From JAWWBL01 sp033720975 (lineage in GTDB: Bacteria; Actinomycetota; Acidimicrobiia; Spongiisociales; ZC4RG35), in NCBI GenBank assembly GCA_033720975.1, contig JAWWBL010000016.1, positions 1-26,255 of the forward strand: DNA of 26,255 nt, written 5' to 3'. Shown in pieces: positions 1-8,931 of this stretch. Both the position numbers and the translations under genes were made by a program. The notes beneath the pieces are model-generated. The model worked only from the letters and a program-made list of their open reading frames with translations, searched no databases and was not told where the DNA came from. Within the stretch, counting starts at the first letter, position 1. Each line of letters starts with the position of its first letter.

Positions 1-420
1 ACAGTGACCTGGAGTGTGTCCAGGGGTGTGGATGACCTCGAGAGAGATCGGACCGAAATCGATGATGTCGCCGCCTTGGAGATGCTCGAGACGCTCAGGA
101 ACGCCGTACTCACCGGGCGGTGTCATGCCGAACAGCAGGTGCAGCTGCGTCTCGGGGTGGAGAGTGAGGAAGTCATCGTCAGGATGAACGTAGGTCCCTG
201 CTCCTGTCTGCCGGCTCAGCGACCCGGCGCCACCGGTGTGATCTACGTGACCATGGGTCAGAACGATGGCGTTGGCTGCGAGTTCGTGAGCCGCAAGGAA
301 CCTGCCAATTGGCTCGGGATCGGGGGGAGCGTCGATCACAACGGCGAGTCGCGTGTCGGTGTCTGCCAGGATCCAGCAGTTGGTCTGGGCGACCCAGAGA
401 GGAATCGACTGGACGAGCAA
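1..420 (-). CDS. MBL-fold metallohydrolase (glyoxalase II-like), 3' end outside window
   Basis: The first 140 residues of a metallo-beta-lactamase-fold hydrolase are visible; the C-terminus lies beyond the window start. The zinc-binding motif THGHVDHTG gives H56, H58, D60 and H61, and a second metal ligand follows in HTPGHTPGHC at the window edge (H135). Family members hydrolyse thioesters or related substrates (for example glyoxalase II) in the cytoplasm; the substrate cannot be told from this fragment. The start is inferred as TTG at 420, one base after the rel stop codon (TGAGTTG), because no ATG or GTG lies in frame nearby and the family's N-terminal strand begins at once. An MBL-fold gene directly after rel is a familiar actinobacterial arrangement, so co-transcription with rel is likely. 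Confident on fold, not on substrate. Confidence 0.85.
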   Translation of the reverse strand, partial: MLVQSIPLWVAQTNCWILADTDTRLAVVIDAPPDPEPIGRFLAAHELAANAIVLTHGHVDHTGGAGSLSRQTGAGTYVHPDDDFLTLHPETQLHLLFGMTPPGEYGVPERLEHLQGGDIIDFGPISLEVIHTPGHTPGHC

Positions 421-421
421 C

Positions 422-2581
422 TCAGGTAGCCGAAGGGTCGTTGGCGATGCGAAACGCGGTGAAGACGCCATCCACCGACCTCAGGTCTTGGAGGAGCCTT
501 GGCAGTTGCCCGGAATCGGAGAGTTCGATCTCATACTTGAGGACCGCCACGCGGTCATCTCCGACCTTGGTGGAGGAAGCGGTGATGTTGCCGCCTGTGT
601 CCGATACCACAGTGGTCACGTCTTTGAGCAGCCTGGTGCGGTCGAGCGCCTCGACCTGGATCCAAACGACGAACGCAGCCGCCTGATCCCCCGGCCAGGT
701 GACTTCCACCGTTCGCTCCCTGCGCTCGGCCAGAGCTGTCACATTCGTGCAGTCCGATCGGTGGACAGATACCCCCCGCCCCACTGTGACGTACCCGACG
801 ATGGGGTCACCGGGGACTGGCGAACAGCATCGCGCCAGGTGAACCAGCATGTCTTCCTGACCCTCGACGACCACATGAGCCTCATCGGCTGGCCGGCGCC
901 GCTTGGGACGGAAGAGCTCGTCTTCGACGTCAGGGGCGAGGATGCGCTGAAGGCGGATGACGACCGAGTCGAGGGAGACCTTGCCCTCCCCAAGCGCCAC
1001 GACCAGACCTTCTGCATCGTTTTGACCCAATTCGGTGGCGATAGCCTCGAGATGAGCGTCCCTTGTGGTCGAGTCGAGATCCGGTGCTTCTCTCTTGAAC
1101 ATCGCCTGCAGCATCTCCCGACCTTCCGAGATGGCGTAATCGCGGCGCTCTTTGAGGAACCACTGTTTGATCTTCGTCCTGGCCCGGCCCGTACGGACGA
1201 AATTGAGCCAGTCACGGCTTGGCCCGGCATCGGGAGAATTCGACGTCAGGATCTCGACTATGTCTCCCGACTCGAGTCGGGTCGACAACGGAACGAGCCG
1301 CCCGTTGACCCTGGCCCCAACGCAGCGGTGCCCCACCTCAGTGTGTATCGAGTAGGCGAAGTCAACAGCCGTGGCGCCCAATGGGAGCTCCTTGACATCG
1401 CCTCCTGGCGTCAGCACGAAGACCTCGTCGCGGTAGAGATCGAGTTTCAAGTTCGCAAGAAACTCCTCCGGGTCCTCGTCGATCGCCTCTACGTCGACGG
1501 AGGGCAGGCGCCCCACCTCCCCCTCCTTGTAACGCCAGTGCGCCGCAATGCCCGCCTCGGCGCGCCGATGCATCTCCTCCGTCCTTATCTGTACCTCGAG
1601 CGGTTTGCCGTCGGGCCCTATGACCGTTGTGTGCAGCGACTGGTACAAGTTGATCTTCGGCATGGCGATGTAGTCCTTGAACCGGCCCGTCACCGGAACC
1701 CAATGGCTGTGGACCAGACCGAGGGCTGCATAGCAATCGCGCGTGCTCGATGTGATCACCCGAACGCCGATCAGGTCGTGGATGTCCTCAAAAGGACGGT
1801 TCTGCTCGAGCATCTTCCGGTAGATCGAGTAGTGGTGTTTGGGACGACCGGTTACCTGGGCCTGGATGCCGGAGTCGGACAGCATTCCGGATATCTCCTC
1901 CACGACCTTCTCGATGAATGCCTCCCGCTCCGTAGCGGCCTGCGCCAACTTGGATTCGATCTCGGCGTTGGGACCGGGGAAGAGGATCGCGAAACAGCGG
2001 TCCTCGAACTCGTGCTTGATCTCCTGGACTCCGAGGCGATGCGCAAGCGGTGCGTAAACGTCGAGAGTCTCGCGAGCGACGCGCTTCTGCTTCTCCTCCC
2101 GGAGCGCGTGAACTGTGCGCATGTTGTGAAGACGATCGAGGAGTTTGATGATCAGCACTCGTACGTCTTGTGCCATGGCCACGACCATTTTGCGGATGCT
2201 CGCGGCCTGAACCTGCTGGGGTGACGAGAAACGGACGCGATCGAGCTTCGTGACTCCATCGATCAACCGTGCGATTTCGGGCCCGAATTGCTTTTCGATG
2301 TCGGTGAGAGTCAGTTCGGTGTCTTCCACGGTGTCGTGGAGCAGGGCTGCAGCGAGCGTGTCGGCATCGAGGCCGTACTCGGCGAGCATGTGGGCGACCG
2401 CGGTCGGATGGGTGATATAGGGGTCACCGGTCTTCCTCTTCTGCCCTGCGTGCGCCGCCTCGGCCACCCGGTGGGCACGGATCAGCAGCTCCGTGTCGCC
2501 ATCGGGATGTTCACGCCGAAAGGCCGCGACTACGTCGTCGATCGTTGCGGCGGGTTCTTCACTCGTATCTGAGGAGAGCAT
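422..2581 (-). CDS. rel: Bifunctional (p)ppGpp synthetase/hydrolase, Rel family
   Basis: Makes and degrades (p)ppGpp, the stringent-response alarmone. At 719 residues it is a full-length long RSH protein. The hydrolase domain (about 30-185) has H58 and HDTVEDT with H82-D83 and E86-D87, the manganese-binding and catalytic signature. The synthetase domain (about 235-350) carries RFKDYIA at 300-306 and YQSLHTTV. The RxKD form is the one found in bifunctional Rel/SpoT enzymes, whereas synthetase-only RelA has ExDD. A TGS domain (about 386-447), a cysteine-containing region (ARCCSPVPGD) and a C-terminal ACT domain (about 645-719) follow; these sense the ribosome. The ATG lies 23 bases inside the 3' end of apt, so the two are translationally coupled. 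apt next to rel is conserved in Actinobacteria. Confidence 0.97.
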   Translation of the reverse strand: MLSSDTSEEPAATIDDVVAAFRREHPDGDTELLIRAHRVAEAAHAGQKRKTGDPYITHPTAVAHMLAEYGLDADTLAAALLHDTVEDTELTLTDIEKQFGPEIARLIDGVTKLDRVRFSSPQQVQAASIRKMVVAMAQDVRVLIIKLLDRLHNMRTVHALREEKQKRVARETLDVYAPLAHRLGVQEIKHEFEDRCFAILFPGPNAEIESKLAQAATEREAFIEKVVEEISGMLSDSGIQAQVTGRPKHHYSIYRKMLEQNRPFEDIHDLIGVRVITSSTRDCYAALGLVHSHWVPVTGRFKDYIAMPKINLYQSLHTTVIGPDGKPLEVQIRTEEMHRRAEAGIAAHWRYKEGEVGRLPSVDVEAIDEDPEEFLANLKLDLYRDEVFVLTPGGDVKELPLGATAVDFAYSIHTEVGHRCVGARVNGRLVPLSTRLESGDIVEILTSNSPDAGPSRDWLNFVRTGRARTKIKQWFLKERRDYAISEGREMLQAMFKREAPDLDSTTRDAHLEAIATELGQNDAEGLVVALGEGKVSLDSVVIRLQRILAPDVEDELFRPKRRRPADEAHVVVEGQEDMLVHLARCCSPVPGDPIVGYVTVGRGVSVHRSDCTNVTALAERRERTVEVTWPGDQAAAFVVWIQVEALDRTRLLKDVTTVVSDTGGNITASSTKVGDDRVAVLKYEIELSDSGQLPRLLQDLRSVDGVFTAFRIANDPSAT

Positions 2582-3077
2582 GAAGAGGTACCCCGTCGAG
2601 CATGTTGGATCCCCCGAGGAAGACCAACTCGATGAACGCGGCGAATCCGACCACGTCCGCGCCCAGACCTTTGAGCAGCCGAATCGCTGCCGCGGCTGTT
2701 CCCCCGGTTGCGATCACGTCGTCCACCACCAACACTTTTTCGCCTTCGTGGACGGCGTCGACATGGACCTCGAGAGCGTCGGTCCCGTACTCGAGCTCGT
2801 ACTCCTCCCGGACCGTCTTATACGGCAGCTTTCCCGGCTTGCGCACCGGTATGAACCCGGCGCGTAGTTGATCGGCCACGGGTGTGGCGAGCGTGAACCC
2901 TCGAGCTTCGATCCCCGCCACCTTGGTGATCCCTGAGTCCCGATAGGGATCTGTCAGGGCGTCGATGAGCTGGGTGAATGCGACAGGATCCGCCAGCACC
3001 GGTGTGATGTCCTTGAACACGACGCCGGGTTGCGGAAAGTCGGGAATGTCCCGAATCAGCGATGCGAGGTGTTCCAC
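2559..3077 (-). CDS. apt: Adenine phosphoribosyltransferase
   Basis: Converts adenine and PRPP to AMP (purine salvage, cytoplasm). The 172-residue length is typical. The N-terminus IRDIPDFPQPGVVFKDITP is the APRT hallmark that forms the adenine pocket, and the PRPP-binding loop VLVVDDVIATGGTAAAA lies at about 115-130 with the paired acidic residues D119-D120. The ATG follows secF by 20 bases, and the 3' end overlaps rel by 23 bases. Salvage of adenine and alarmone synthesis both bear on the purine nucleotide pool, which fits the conserved pairing. Confidence 0.97.
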   Translation of the reverse strand: MEHLASLIRDIPDFPQPGVVFKDITPVLADPVAFTQLIDALTDPYRDSGITKVAGIEARGFTLATPVADQLRAGFIPVRKPGKLPYKTVREEYELEYGTDALEVHVDAVHEGEKVLVVDDVIATGGTAAAAIRLLKGLGADVVGFAAFIELVFLGGSNMLDGVPLHALLRYE

Positions 3078-3097
3078 GTGGAGATTCTAAGGTTGAA

Positions 3098-4057
3098 TCA
3101 GGCCCGAGCCTGACCAGAGCGGCGACGGGATCTCTCGGCACGCAACATCCACTCGTCCTCTCTCTCCTTCCAGAAGGCCAGGAGAGGGGAAGCAACGAAG
3201 ATCGACGAGTACGTGCCGGCAGCGATTCCGACGAAGAGAGCCAGAGCGAAGTCCCTCAGGGTGGGGGCTCCCAGGACGAAGGCGCCGACGAAGAGGATGC
3301 TCCCAACCGGGAGCAGCGAGGTCAGCGAAGTGGCCAACGAGCGCGCCAGCACGGAGTTCATTGCTTGGTTGACGATCTCTGAATAGGTCTTCTTCTCCTC
3401 GACCTCCACCAACTCCTCGACCTTGTCGAAGACGACGACGGTGTCGTAGAGCGAATAGCCCAGGATGATCAAAACCGCAACCACCGTGGCAGGGGTCACC
3501 GGGAAGCCGGTGATCGCATAGACACCAACGGTGATCGCCAGGTCGTGAGTCAGGGCAGCCAGTCCGGCGACCGCCATCTTGAATTCGAGGCGCCACGAGA
3601 TGTAAAGGACCACCGCACCGAGAAAGAACCCGAGGGCTTCCAGCGAGCGCTGCACCAACAGCGCACCGAATGAGGGGCCCACCGTTTCGATCGAGACTTC
3701 CCCACTCTCGGCCCCGGTCACCGCGCCCAATACCTCAATTGCGGCGTCCTCCGTCTGCTCGTCGAGGACCGGCGTGGTGACGCGCACGGAGGCACCATCG
3801 TCGAGGAATTGGATCGTGGCCTTTGCGACACCAACATCGGCCAAGACATCGCGGACCTCGTCTACGGCTGCACCAGCCGGGTTCGGTGACTGCATCGCCA
3901 ACCCCCCAACGAACTCGATCCCGAGGTTCAACTGACGGACGCCCAGACTCGTCAGCGAGAGCAGAAGGAGGGCTGCCGAGATCGTGAACCATCTTCGGCG
4001 ATGGCCGACGAAGTCGACCGTGGATTCGCCTCTCCGTAGCCTCGCCCACCCGCTCAT
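3098..4057 (-). CDS. secF: Protein translocase subunit SecF
   Basis: Membrane subunit of the SecDF-YajC complex, which uses the proton gradient to help pull proteins across the membrane after SecYEG-SecA translocation. The true start is the ATG at 4057, which overlaps the secD stop as ATGA; a longer open frame reaching 4435 is only antisense-like readthrough inside secD. The resulting 319-residue protein has a first membrane helix at about 24-40, GIEFVGG at 46-52 (the conserved first-loop motif, with E where D is common), then a C-terminal bundle of five helices containing ILGYSLYDTVVVFDKV, the SecF helix-4 signature. The tail is basic. Coupled to secD and followed by apt. Confidence 0.96.
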   Translation of the reverse strand: MSGWARLRRGESTVDFVGHRRRWFTISAALLLLSLTSLGVRQLNLGIEFVGGLAMQSPNPAGAAVDEVRDVLADVGVAKATIQFLDDGASVRVTTPVLDEQTEDAAIEVLGAVTGAESGEVSIETVGPSFGALLVQRSLEALGFFLGAVVLYISWRLEFKMAVAGLAALTHDLAITVGVYAITGFPVTPATVVAVLIILGYSLYDTVVVFDKVEELVEVEEKKTYSEIVNQAMNSVLARSLATSLTSLLPVGSILFVGAFVLGAPTLRDFALALFVGIAAGTYSSIFVASPLLAFWKEREDEWMLRAERSRRRSGQARA

Positions 4058-5487
4058 CGAGCAGTTCCCTCGATGCTGAGCCACCCTTCGGTGCCCAGCC
4101 GAGTACGGGCAAGGATTGCAACGGCTCTCTTCGTATACAACGGGGCGACCACAAGGTCGAGGATGGTGGCGATGAGCAACGCCATGGCGAAACCCTTCAC
4201 CGCGCCAACGGCGCGCCAAAGCAGGAGAACGGCGGCCAATAGAGACACGGTGTCGGCGGCCCAGATCGTTCTGTACGCCACCTTGAATCCCTCGGCCGCG
4301 GCATCGACGACGTCGTACCCGTCGCGGATCTTCTCCTTGACGCGCTCGAAGAACACGATGTAGCTGTCGGTGGTGATTCCGACCGAGACGATGATCCCTG
4401 TGACGCCGGCGAGGGTGAGCGTGAGACCTATCCACTGCCCGAGCAGGGCGAAGGAAACGACTAGAAGGGAGCCGAACACCGTCAGCCCGATGATTGCTAT
4501 CAGCCCCAGAGATCGATAGAACCCCAGCAGAACGATCGCAACCAACGCCAAGCCGAGCAGGCCGGCAATGATCCCGGACTGAAGGGAATCGGCACCAAGG
4601 GTTCCCGATACTTTCTGGACAGCCGAGATCTCGAAGTCGACCGGCAGAGCGCCATATCTCAAGACCAGTGCGAGATCGTTGGCCTCCACCTGAGCGTCCT
4701 CGGTGGCACCGATAGTGATCTGAGCCCGCCCGCCGGTGATACCTGTGGTGGGACTCACAGTCAACGCAACGGGTGGCGACGTCTCAACCACACCGTCGAG
4801 GACTATGGCGATCTGTCGACGAGGATCATTTCCCGGGAAGCCGGCGGCGGCAGCAGTCAGCCGGGCGAATTTCTCCGCGCCTTCCCCGGTCAAGTCGAGA
4901 GTGACTGCCCATCCACCTGTGTTGGGATCGAAGAGCGGCAAGGCATCCGCTACGTCCTCCCCGATCAAGGCGGCGGGACCGACATGGAGGACCTGAGTGA
5001 AGAGGCCTTCGTCGTACACCAGATATGAGTCAGAGTCGAGGTCGTCGTCGATGGTGAGGCCGGTTGTGGGGTCTATGTTCGGCTCTTCGCTTCCGATCAG
5101 AGGCGCCTGTTCGGGGAGATAGGCACCAAGCACCGGACGGAATGACAACAACGCCGTCTGCCCGACGGCGTCGATCGCCCTTTGTTCCTCCTCGATGCCC
5201 GGCAGTTGGACGACAACGGTGTCATCGCCCGATATGGATATCTCCGGCTCCTGAACCTCGCCGAAGTTCTCTATCCGCTCAGTCATGATCTGTGTTGCGA
5301 CTTCGATCAGGCCGCGATCGGTGCCCTCGGGAGCGGTCAGGACCACCGCGGTTCCTCCCTGAAGATCCAGCCCCAGCCGGGGGGTCAGCCCGAAATAGAT
5401 GGCTGCTCCGACCCCTCCCCATGCGACTGCCAGGAGTACGAGCAGCCCGACGACCCGTCGGGTCACTTCAGTCTTCGTCTCCGACAC
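4054..5487 (-). CDS. secD: Protein translocase subunit SecD
   Basis: Partner of SecF in the proton-driven export accessory complex. It has 477 residues, with an N-terminal helix at about 11-31 followed by LGLDLQGG at 38-45, the canonical SecD motif. A large extracytoplasmic domain (about 50-285) contains the typical VQLPGIEEEQRA segment. A C-terminal bundle of helices has GITTDSYIVFFERVKEKI, the conserved helix-4 region whose Asp takes part in proton coupling in studied homologues. It is shorter than mycobacterial SecD, which carries extra extracytoplasmic sequence. The start overlaps the yajC stop by 20 bases and the end overlaps secF by four. Confidence 0.97.
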   Translation of the reverse strand: MSETKTEVTRRVVGLLVLLAVAWGGVGAAIYFGLTPRLGLDLQGGTAVVLTAPEGTDRGLIEVATQIMTERIENFGEVQEPEISISGDDTVVVQLPGIEEEQRAIDAVGQTALLSFRPVLGAYLPEQAPLIGSEEPNIDPTTGLTIDDDLDSDSYLVYDEGLFTQVLHVGPAALIGEDVADALPLFDPNTGGWAVTLDLTGEGAEKFARLTAAAAGFPGNDPRRQIAIVLDGVVETSPPVALTVSPTTGITGGRAQITIGATEDAQVEANDLALVLRYGALPVDFEISAVQKVSGTLGADSLQSGIIAGLLGLALVAIVLLGFYRSLGLIAIIGLTVFGSLLVVSFALLGQWIGLTLTLAGVTGIIVSVGITTDSYIVFFERVKEKIRDGYDVVDAAAEGFKVAYRTIWAADTVSLLAAVLLLWRAVGAVKGFAMALLIATILDLVVAPLYTKRAVAILARTRLGTEGWLSIEGTAR

Positions 5488-5731
5488 GCGCCCCGATCGC
5501 GCGCCGGGAAATGCGGATGCGGCCGTCTTCGACGGCTACCACCACGCTGTCTTCATCCGTGGAGACGACGCGACCGTGGATGCCACCGATCGTGCGAATC
5601 TCATCACCGGTTTGCACGGATTTTGAGAGCTCTTGTTGGGCCCTCATTCTCTTCCGCTGAGGTCTGATCGACGTGAAGTAAATGAGGAAGCCGAAGGCGA
5701 GGATGAAGATGAGAAAGGATGTCTGATCCAA
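5468..5731 (-). CDS. yajC: Preprotein translocase accessory subunit YajC
   Basis: Small single-span membrane protein that associates with SecDF. It has 87 residues, with an N-terminal helix (about 5-22) followed by IRPQRKRMR, the family's basic signature, then a small beta-rich domain with TGDEIRTIGGIHG. The start is TTG at 5731, supported by a GGAG ribosome site five bases upstream; there is no better ATG. It overlaps secD by 20 bases and lies 57 bases after tgt. That short gap is the largest within the ruvC-rel run, so an extra promoter for the sec genes could be here, but none is clear. Confidence 0.93.
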   Translation of the reverse strand: MDQTSFLIFILAFGFLIYFTSIRPQRKRMRAQQELSKSVQTGDEIRTIGGIHGRVVSTDEDSVVVAVEDGRIRISRRAIGARVGDED

Positions 5732-5788
5732 AGCTGCTCCAAGAGAACGCGGGAGGGCGGAAGGATAGGCAGTCGATCTGAACTAGGT

Positions 5789-6889
5789 CTACTCACCGGT
5801 CGCAGCGCGCACGCTCTTGGCGAAGCCCGCGAACCTCCCATCCACGATTGCCCCTCGGGCCTCACTAACGAGGTTGAGCGTGTAGTGCAGGTTGTGGATC
5901 GCCATGAGGCGATGCGAAGAAAGCTCCTTCATGCGTACCAGATGCCGCACGTATGCCCTGCTGTGGCGCTGGCAGGTGGGACAGACGCAGCCGTCCTCGA
6001 GTGGGCGCTCGTCCCGTTCGAACTCTGCTCGAGCGATGTTGTAGTCACCCGAGCGCGTGAGGACTTTCCCGTGCCGTGCGAGCCGGGTTGGGATCACACA
6101 GTCGAACATGTCCGCGCCCTTCTCGATCGCTGCCAGCAACCCATCACTGTCCCCCAGCCCCATCACATATCGTGGTCTGTCATCCGGCAGCTCGGCGACG
6201 GCCGCTTCGAGGGCCGTGTCACGCTGTTCTGCAGGCTCACCCACCGACAGCCCGCCAATACCGAATCCCGGGAAGCCGATTGCAGCCGTGCGCGCAGCGC
6301 TCTCGGCCCGGAGATCGGGGTCTACTCCTCCCTGAACGATGCCGAAGAGAGCCTGATCGCTGCGGTTATGGGCTTCGAGGGAACGCTCAGCCCAACGGAG
6401 CGTCCTCCTCATCTCGTGCTCGACCCGATCTCGACCCGCGGGAAGTCCCACGCATACGTCGAGGACCATGGCGATGTCGGCCCCAAGTTGCTGTTGGACT
6501 GCCACCGCCTGCTCCGGAGTCAGGTGGACGATCGAGCCGTCATATGTCGACCGGAAGGAAGCACCGGATTCGTCGATCTTCGGCCGCAACGAGAAGATCT
6601 GGAAGCCCCCTGAGTCGGTGAGGACCGGGCCCTCCCATGCCATGAATCCATGGAGGCCGCCCAAGTCGGCGATCACCTTCGACCCCGGGCGCAGCATGAG
6701 GTGATACGTGTTGGCCAGCACGATCTCCGCACCTACTGCAACGAGATCGTCGACATCGACGGCCTTCACCGCTGCCCGGGTGCCAACCGGCATGAACGCC
6801 GGCGTCTTCACCGACCCATGCGGGGTCTGCAGCGTGCCCGCCCTGGCATGCCCGTCGCCGGCTTCCTTCGCCCATGAAACGACCGCCAT
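5789..6889 (-). CDS. tgt: tRNA-guanine (queuine) transglycosylase
   Basis: Replaces G34 with preQ1 in tRNAs carrying GUN anticodons (Asn, Asp, His, Tyr), the base-exchange step of queuosine synthesis. The 366-residue protein has TDSGGFQIFSL with D92 (general acid/base), FGIVQGG at 182-188, MFDCVIPTR with the nucleophile D263, and a zinc site CVCPTCQ (C301, C303, C306) completed by H332. This is a complete active site. The stretch DVCVGLPAG at 144-152 replaces the proteobacterial DECTPYPA. It lies nine bases after queA, the next enzyme of the same pathway, so the pair is a two-step queuosine module inserted in the ruv-sec operon. The preQ1 synthesis genes (queC, queD, queE, queF) are not in the window. 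Confidence 0.97.
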   Translation of the reverse strand: MAVVSWAKEAGDGHARAGTLQTPHGSVKTPAFMPVGTRAAVKAVDVDDLVAVGAEIVLANTYHLMLRPGSKVIADLGGLHGFMAWEGPVLTDSGGFQIFSLRPKIDESGASFRSTYDGSIVHLTPEQAVAVQQQLGADIAMVLDVCVGLPAGRDRVEHEMRRTLRWAERSLEAHNRSDQALFGIVQGGVDPDLRAESAARTAAIGFPGFGIGGLSVGEPAEQRDTALEAAVAELPDDRPRYVMGLGDSDGLLAAIEKGADMFDCVIPTRLARHGKVLTRSGDYNIARAEFERDERPLEDGCVCPTCQRHSRAYVRHLVRMKELSSHRLMAIHNLHYTLNLVSEARGAIVDGRFAGFAKSVRAATGE

Positions 6890-6898
6890 GACGCCAGG

Positions 6899-7912
6899 CT
6901 AGGGACGGAGCCGCTCGGCATACATCGCGTCTCCGAACGAGAGGAAGCGGTAACCGCGCTTCAGCGCAACTTCGTAGGCGCTCCTCCACCTCTCACCCAT
7001 GAAGGCTGCCAGCATGACCAGGAGGGTCGAACCCGGTATGTGGAAGTTGGTGACCATGGCGTCCACCACCCGGAACTCGTAGCCCGGGCGAATGAACAGG
7101 TCGGTGCGCTTCTCCCCGGCCGATACTCGGCCTGTGTCGTTGCCGAACGTCTCCAACGTACGGACAACGGTGGTTCCCACCGCAACGACCTTTTGGCCGC
7201 GCCGACGGGCTTCGGCAACGGCCTCGGCGGTCTGGGCAGGTAGTCGGCACCACTCGGTGTGCATTCGGTGATCCTCTATGTCTTCCACGGCGATCGGCCG
7301 AAATGTGTCCAGCGAGACATGAAGGTCGACGGTTGCCATTTCGATCCCCCGCTTCTCCAAAGCCATCATCACCTCCGTGGTGAAGTGGAGCCCGGCGGTG
7401 GGCGCCGCAGCAGATCCGATCTCGTTGGCGAAGACCGTTTGGTATCGGGAGTCGTCAATGAGTGAGCCCGTGAAGTAGGGAGGCAAGGGGACGGATCCGG
7501 CCGCCTCGATGGCAGATTCGAGCTCCTCCGCCGCCAGGTCCACCGTGACAACACCTTCTGTGGCCGCGGATCTGACAATCGCCGCCAGCCCTCGGAATTC
7601 GACTCGCACGCCAGGGCGAAGACGACGAGCTGGCTTCGCCAGGGCATCCCAGAGCCCATCTGGCCTGCGGTCCAGGAGCAGGAGCTCGACCCGACCGCCG
7701 GTGTCGGATCGATGCCCGATCAACCGGGCTGCCCTCACTTTCGTCTCGTTGACGACTACGAGATCTCCCGGCTCCAGCAGCCTTGGGAGATCAACGAATC
7801 TGTGGTCGGTCAGATCTCTAGTGTCGAGGAGGCGGGAAGCGTGGCGCGGCTCGACGGGAGATTGCGCTATCGCCTCATCGGGGAGCTGGTATTCGAATTC
7901 CGAGACCCTCAC
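6899..7912 (-). CDS. queA: S-adenosylmethionine:tRNA ribosyltransferase-isomerase
   Basis: Transfers and isomerises the ribosyl group of S-adenosylmethionine onto preQ1-modified tRNA to make epoxyqueuosine, the step after Tgt. The 337-residue protein starts with the family signature (SEFEYQLPDEAIAQSPVEPR), has the central TAGLHFT and VGTTVVRTLE motifs, and ends in FLSFGDAMYAERL, all characteristic. The length is normal. It sits five bases after ruvB and nine before tgt, so it is almost certainly co-transcribed with the ruv genes. Confidence 0.97.
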   Translation of the reverse strand: MRVSEFEYQLPDEAIAQSPVEPRHASRLLDTRDLTDHRFVDLPRLLEPGDLVVVNETKVRAARLIGHRSDTGGRVELLLLDRRPDGLWDALAKPARRLRPGVRVEFRGLAAIVRSAATEGVVTVDLAAEELESAIEAAGSVPLPPYFTGSLIDDSRYQTVFANEIGSAAAPTAGLHFTTEVMMALEKRGIEMATVDLHVSLDTFRPIAVEDIEDHRMHTEWCRLPAQTAEAVAEARRRGQKVVAVGTTVVRTLETFGNDTGRVSAGEKRTDLFIRPGYEFRVVDAMVTNFHIPGSTLLVMLAAFMGERWRSAYEVALKRGYRFLSFGDAMYAERLRP

Positions 7913-7917
7913 GGGGC

Positions 7918-8931
7918 CTATATCAGCGTGCCTTGCGCATCTACCGGTGGTTGCACCCCGAGGTGGGTATACGCCGCCGCGGTGGCAACCCTCCCTCGTG
8001 GCGTCCGTTTGATCAGACCGGACTGGAGCAGGAACGGCTCATAGGCGTCCTCGACCGTCTCAGGCTCCTCGCCGACCGCTATCGAAAGCGTAGAGAGGCC
8101 GACCGGCCCACCACCGAACTTCCCGACGATGGCGTCGAGGATGGAACGATCGACTTTGTCGAGCCCCAGTTCATCGACCTGGAACACCTCAAGCGCCTTG
8201 CGGGCGACGTCGATGTCGATCATCCCTGAGGCACGAGCCACGGTGTAGTCACGAACCCGAGCGAGGAGACGGTTGGCGATCCTCGGTGTCTGTCTGCTCC
8301 GCTGTCCTATGAAGGCCGCCGCGTCGGAGTCGATGACAACATCGAAGATCTTGGCCGAGCGCTCGATGATCGTCGCCAACTCTTCCGGCTCGTAGTAGTC
8401 GAGCTTCTCCTCGATCCCGAAACGGTCGCGTAGCGGTGCCGTGACCTTGCCTTTGCGCGTGGTGGCACCGACCAGGGTGAATCGGGGAAGGTCGATCCTT
8501 ATCGACTGAGCCGTGGGGCCCTTGCCAAGGACGACGTCCAGTTGGAAGTCCTCCATCGCCGGATATAGGACCTCCTCGACAGCCCGGGGAAGACGATGGA
8601 TCTCATCTATGAAGAACACGTCCCGAGGCTGAAGATTCGAGAGGATGGCGGCAAGGTCGCCGGGGCGCTCGAGGGCCGGACCCGAGGTGATTCTGAAGGC
8701 GACTCCCTTCTCAGCGGCGATGATGCCCGCAAGCGTTGTCTTCCCCAATCCCGGAGGGCCGGAGAAGAGGACATGATCGAGGGCACGCGACTCTTTGACA
8801 GAGGCCTCGAGCGAAATGGAGAGTCGCTCCTTGACCTGAGTTTGCCCAACGAAATCCTTCAGGGTCCTCGGGCGGAGCGTGATCTCCTCTTCGTCCGTCG
8901 CGATCGGGCTCAGCAGGCTGTCTTCACGCAT
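7918..8931 (-). CDS. ruvB: Holliday junction branch-migration ATPase RuvB
   Basis: Hexameric AAA+ motor that drives branch migration of Holliday junctions together with RuvA. The 337-residue protein has Walker A GPPGLGKT at 58-65, Walker B FFIDEIHR with D109-E110, sensor 1 and arginine-finger region GATTRKG...APLRDRFG at about 155-172, and a C-terminal winged-helix DNA-binding domain (GGGPVGLSTLSIAVGEE). It ends YTHLGVQPP. The ATG lies eight bases inside the end of ruvA. It belongs to the ruvC-ruvA-ruvB set under a candidate LexA site. Confidence 0.98.
   Translation of the reverse strand: MREDSLLSPIATDEEEITLRPRTLKDFVGQTQVKERLSISLEASVKESRALDHVLFSGPPGLGKTTLAGIIAAEKGVAFRITSGPALERPGDLAAILSNLQPRDVFFIDEIHRLPRAVEEVLYPAMEDFQLDVVLGKGPTAQSIRIDLPRFTLVGATTRKGKVTAPLRDRFGIEEKLDYYEPEELATIIERSAKIFDVVIDSDAAAFIGQRSRQTPRIANRLLARVRDYTVARASGMIDIDVARKALEVFQVDELGLDKVDRSILDAIVGKFGGGPVGLSTLSIAVGEEPETVEDAYEPFLLQSGLIKRTPRGRVATAAAYTHLGVQPPVDAQGTLI

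Noticed and set aside
353..2224. Long plus-strand open frame (623 codons) opposite rel
   Set aside because: It is antisense to a complete, motif-rich Rel protein. High GC and codon bias leave the opposite frame open, and its translation shows no recognisable domain.
4058..4435. N-terminal extension of secF
   Set aside because: It lies in the secD coding sequence, is extremely Arg/His-rich, and the ATG at 4057 has the ATGA coupling and the family N-terminus.
5633..6613. Plus-strand open frame opposite tgt
   Set aside because: Shadow of tgt, whose catalytic and zinc residues are all present on the minus strand.
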